DNA of 64,000 bases from Sphingomonadales bacterium (GTDB lineage Bacteria > Pseudomonadota > Alphaproteobacteria > Sphingomonadales > Sphingomonadaceae). Position numbers and translations under genes: made by a program. The notes under the pieces are model-generated. The model saw only the letters and a list, made by a program, of their open reading frames with translations, did no database searches and was not told where the DNA came from. Of the stretch, positions 61,772-64,000 are shown in pieces. Position 1 is the first letter of the stretch. Every line of letters begins with the position of its first letter. The stretch lies in the NCBI GenBank assembly GCA_027486415.1, contig JAIXPC010000011.1:293411-357410 (forward strand), written 5' to 3'.

Positions 61772-62006
61772 CATGGTGTTCGACGGCGATGACGCCGATG
61801 AACGCCGCCAGCTTGGCCGCGATGATGGCAGCGGCATCGGGGGCGAGGCCGGATTGCCGGATGGTGAGGCGCATGGTCTCGTCATCGCGCACCAGTTCGA
61901 AACCGTCTGGCACCAGGGCGCGCTGGGCAAACAGGTTGAGCGCGCGCAGGGCAATGCCGGGATCGACCAGCATGGTGAGGTGATAGACGGCGGTGACCTC
62001 GCTCAC
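61686..62006 (-). CDS. Small protein of unknown function, ACT-like pattern
   Basis: A 106-residue protein beginning at GTG 62006, which overlaps the stop of the upstream small gene as GTGA. Its centre, VYHLTMLVDPGIALRALNLFAQRAL, key part LNLFAQRALVPDGF, resembles the regulatory subunits of acetolactate synthase and other ACT-fold proteins in rhythm only; no family can be assigned. The 3' end lies antisense in the MBL gene by 86 bases. It is listed as a likely real gene because of the coupled junction with the partner. Confidence 0.5.
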   Translation of the reverse strand: MSEVTAVYHLTMLVDPGIALRALNLFAQRALVPDGFELVRDDETMRLTIRQSGLAPDAAAIIAAKLAAFIGVIAVEHHVSPAAAAGQIHPVSAASGQSPAAAPGHP

Positions 62007-62311
62007 GCGGCGGCCTGCCAGTCGCTGCGCGCCCAGTTGGCGACATCGTCGGCGGCATAGCCTGAACCCGCGCGGCGCACGCGGCGGATACTGACCTCCC
62101 GACACGAGGGCAGATGGGCCAGCGCCAGGCCCAGGGCATGGGCCCCAGCCCGGCTGACATGGCGCGGACAGAGCAATTCGAAGGCGATTTCATTGCCGAC
62201 ACGGCGGACGCCGATCGACGCCGATGCCGCGCCGTGGCTGGCAATCAGATCCAGCGCGCCGCCAAGATCGGTGGTGCGGGCAAGGATCAGCATCTGGCCA
62301 TCATGTTGCAT
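62003..62311 (-). CDS. Small protein of unknown function paired with the downstream small gene
   Basis: A 102-residue protein from ATG 62311 with a compact pattern MLILARTTDLGGALDLIASHG and ending RSDWQAAA. It may form part of a two-gene unit with the overlapping 61686-62006 gene. No signal peptide, membrane helix or named motif is recognised. It is divergent from the Lrp-type regulator gene 125 bases away. Confidence 0.5.
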   Translation of the reverse strand: MQHDGQMLILARTTDLGGALDLIASHGAASASIGVRRVGNEIAFELLCPRHVSRAGAHALGLALAHLPSCREVSIRRVRRAGSGYAADDVANWARSDWQAAA

Positions 62312-62436
62312 GGGCGTTCGCTCCGTGGGGGCTTGAACAGGTTGCTTTTACGCGGAATCATGCGCCTATGCTTGGCAAATTGCGCTCTTCATGGCATTGG
62401 CGCGCATGATCAACGCTATAAACGGCGATATGGCAC

Positions 62437-62922
62437 ATGAACGATGCTGAACCTTTCGACGCCTTCGACTGGAAGATTCTCGCCCTGCTGCAGGGCAATG
62501 CCGAGCTGTCGGCCACCCAGATCGGGGAGCGGATCGGCCTGTCGCAATCCCCGGTGTCGCGCCGGATCGCGCGGCTGAAGGCGCAGGGCTATGTGCGGCG
62601 CACGGTGGCGCTGCTTGATCGGCACAAGTTGGGGCTGTCAGCGCAGATCTTCGCGCAGGTGAAGCTTTCGGCGCATGGGCGCACCCATCTCGAGGAGTTC
62701 ACCGCCGCGATCCGCGATTTTCCCGAAGTGCTGGAATGCCACGTGCTGATGGGATCGGTGGATTTCCTGCTGCGCGTGGTGGCGAAGGATATCGGCGAAT
62801 ATGAACGCTTCTTCTTCGAGAAATTGTCGCGCGTGCCGGGCATCCAGGAAGTGACGTCCACGGTGGCGCTGTCGGAAATCAAGTCCACGACGAGCCTGCC
62901 TCTCCACTCTGCCAGCGGCTGA
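62437..62922 (+). CDS. Lrp/AsnC family transcriptional regulator
   Basis: A 161-residue regulator: an HTH region LLQGNAELSATQIGERIGLSQSPVSRRIARLKAQGYV, key part GLSQSPVSRRIARLKAQGY, and an AsnC/RAM domain with FPEVLECHVLMGSVDFLLRVVAKD. It should sense an amino acid and control a nearby operon. It is divergent from the small-gene pair and upstream of the M19-like gene, either of which could be its target. Confidence 0.9.
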   Translation: MNDAEPFDAFDWKILALLQGNAELSATQIGERIGLSQSPVSRRIARLKAQGYVRRTVALLDRHKLGLSAQIFAQVKLSAHGRTHLEEFTAAIRDFPEVLECHVLMGSVDFLLRVVAKDIGEYERFFFEKLSRVPGIQEVTSTVALSEIKSTTSLPLHSASG

Positions 62923-62998
62923 CCCCGCAGCGTTGACCGTCTCCGTTTGGGCTTGTATCGTCCTGATCAGAAAAAACGGCAGGCGGGGAGGCTGGCCA

Positions 62999-64000
62999 GT
63001 GCAGATTGATCGCAGGACGATGCTGGGGGCTGCGGTTGCAGCGGTGGCAGCCCCCGTTGTGGCGAAGGCAAAGCTGGCGGCACCGGCCATTGCGAAGGCC
63101 AAGGTGCCGGTCAGCCCGTTTTCGGGCAAGGCCTACAGCCCGCGCGCCATCACGCTGGTGCGCGAGAGCGTGGTGGTCGACATGCTGGCGCCGATCAAGA
63201 TCGAGTTCAGCCCCGGTTTCTACAGCAAGCCCCTGACCGAGAAGGACGCCGCCGATTTCCGCAGCAGCGGCATCAATGCCATCCACCACGCCGTCGGGCT
63301 GGGCGGCACCGATGCCTATACGCAGGCAATGGAATTCTTTGCCGTGTGGGGCAATTTCGTCGCCCGCAACAGCCATGTGCTGACCGGGGTCGGCAGCTTT
63401 GCCGACATCCTGCGCGCCAAGCAGGATGGCAAGGTGGCGGTGATCATGGGCCTGCAGAATGCCGATCATTTCCGCCGCCCGGCCGATGTGCAGACCTTCT
63501 ACGACCTCGGCCAGCGCTGCGCCCAGTTGACCTATAATTCGCAGAACCGCATCGGATCGGGCTCCACCGACCGGATCGACGGCGGCATCAGCGATTTCGG
63601 CGCAGCCATCATCGAGGCGATGAACAAGGCCGGCATGCTGATCGACGTGTCGCACAGCGGTGATCGCACCACGCTCGATGCCATCCAGCTTTCAAAGAAG
63701 CCGATCGCCATCACCCACAGCAACTGCCGCGCGCTGGTCGATCATCCGCGCGTGAAGCGGGACGAGGCAATCAAGGCGCTGGGGGCCAACGGCGGCGTGA
63801 TGGGCATCACCGGGGTCAGGATGTTCGTGAAGAAGACCGATCCCACGACCATCGCCGACGTCGTCGATCATATCGATCATGTCGTGAAGCTGATCGGCAT
63901 CGATCATGTCGGCATCGGGACGGACAGCGACCTCAATGGCTATGACGACACCACGCCCGAAACCAACAAGATGCTGCGCGGTGCCTACAAGGACAGTTAT
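62999..64000 (+). CDS. M19 membrane-dipeptidase-like protein, 3' end beyond window
   Basis: A partial protein of 334 residues runs off the right edge. GTG 62999 follows GGGGAGG. The N-terminus IDRRTMLGAAVAAVAAPVVA has a twin-arginine-like signal. Family segments are DVSHSGDRTTLDAI, AITHSNCRALVDHPR and VGIGTDSDL. The usual first metal motif (HxD after the leading Asp) is replaced by VVDMLAPI near residue 61, and the bridging Glu site reads MGLQNADHF, so Gln stands where Glu is expected. If so, the metal site is altered and the enzyme may not be a dipeptidase. Confidence 0.8.
   Translation, partial: MQIDRRTMLGAAVAAVAAPVVAKAKLAAPAIAKAKVPVSPFSGKAYSPRAITLVRESVVVDMLAPIKIEFSPGFYSKPLTEKDAADFRSSGINAIHHAVGLGGTDAYTQAMEFFAVWGNFVARNSHVLTGVGSFADILRAKQDGKVAVIMGLQNADHFRRPADVQTFYDLGQRCAQLTYNSQNRIGSGSTDRIDGGISDFGAAIIEAMNKAGMLIDVSHSGDRTTLDAIQLSKKPIAITHSNCRALVDHPRVKRDEAIKALGANGGVMGITGVRMFVKKTDPTTIADVVDHIDHVVKLIGIDHVGIGTDSDLNGYDDTTPETNKMLRGAYKDSY

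Noticed and set aside
62294-62309. RNA polymerase sigma-54-like site CTGGCCAT-CATG-TTGC
   Set aside because: Only the GG and GC positions fit; the conserved CACG is missing and it lies in the small gene.
1-64000. CRISPR array or cas genes
   Set aside because: No regular repeat-spacer pattern and no Cas motifs were seen.

Overview
The window comes from a GC-rich alphaproteobacterium, most likely a sphingomonad (Sphingomonadales). The grounds are the GC content, the many ATGA/TGATG gene junctions, the TonB-dependent receptor beside CaiB-type CoA-transferase genes, the Kdo-linked ABC-transporter capsule locus and the flagellar gene set. Genus cannot be fixed from this sequence alone.

Region 1 (1-24541) is a capsule locus of the ABC-transporter type. 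The export machine is KpsE, KpsM, KpsT and a Wza/KpsD-like outer-membrane lipoprotein. Kdo supply is KdsA, KdsB and KpsF in a tightly overlapped minus-strand operon with a KpsC-like Kdo transferase; KpsS lies at the far end. Between them are large multidomain glycosyltransferases, a bifunctional GDP-mannose/mannose-6-phosphate enzyme, a methyltransferase, a PhyH-type oxygenase, a DUF5672 protein and an LTA-synthase-like membrane phosphatase/transferase.

Region 2 (24542-40333) is a flagellar region. The minus-strand run flgBCDEFGHIJKL is followed by motA and motB. The plus-strand run is flgA, flgM, flgN-like, a lytic transglycosylase, flhA and fliA. The flgB/flgA divergence holds two sigma-54-type promoters and two palindromes (CGGCAA-N4-TTGCCG) spaced 21 bp apart, which look like activator sites. 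A third sigma-54-type promoter precedes the transglycosylase gene. FlgD is only 90 residues, and a 93-bp palindromic element is read in frame at the 5' end of flgH.

Region 3 (40375-53385) is metabolic: a CitE-like lyase, tRNA-Gln(TTG), a gene-less stretch with a large imperfect hairpin, a MetE-core protein, and then what looks like an inducible catabolic island. The island contains a citryl-CoA-lyase-like protein, two CaiB CoA-transferases, an IclR regulator, a TonB receptor, a WrbA-like quinone reductase, a VOC protein, an alpha/beta hydrolase, a crotonase lacking both usual catalytic glutamates, and a quinone-oxidoreductase-like dehydrogenase. Two paired TTCG-N5-CGAA operators with identical geometry (19 bp apart) flank the first part of this island and suggest one IclR regulon. 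The substrate is unknown.

Region 4 (53394-64000) is mixed: an NHL-repeat secreted protein, divergent epmA/efp, an exported KatG, two divergent L,D-transpeptidase-type genes, an MBL-fold RNA-processing-type protein, two small overlapping unknown genes, an Lrp/AsnC regulator, and the start of an M19-dipeptidase-like gene with altered metal-ligand positions.
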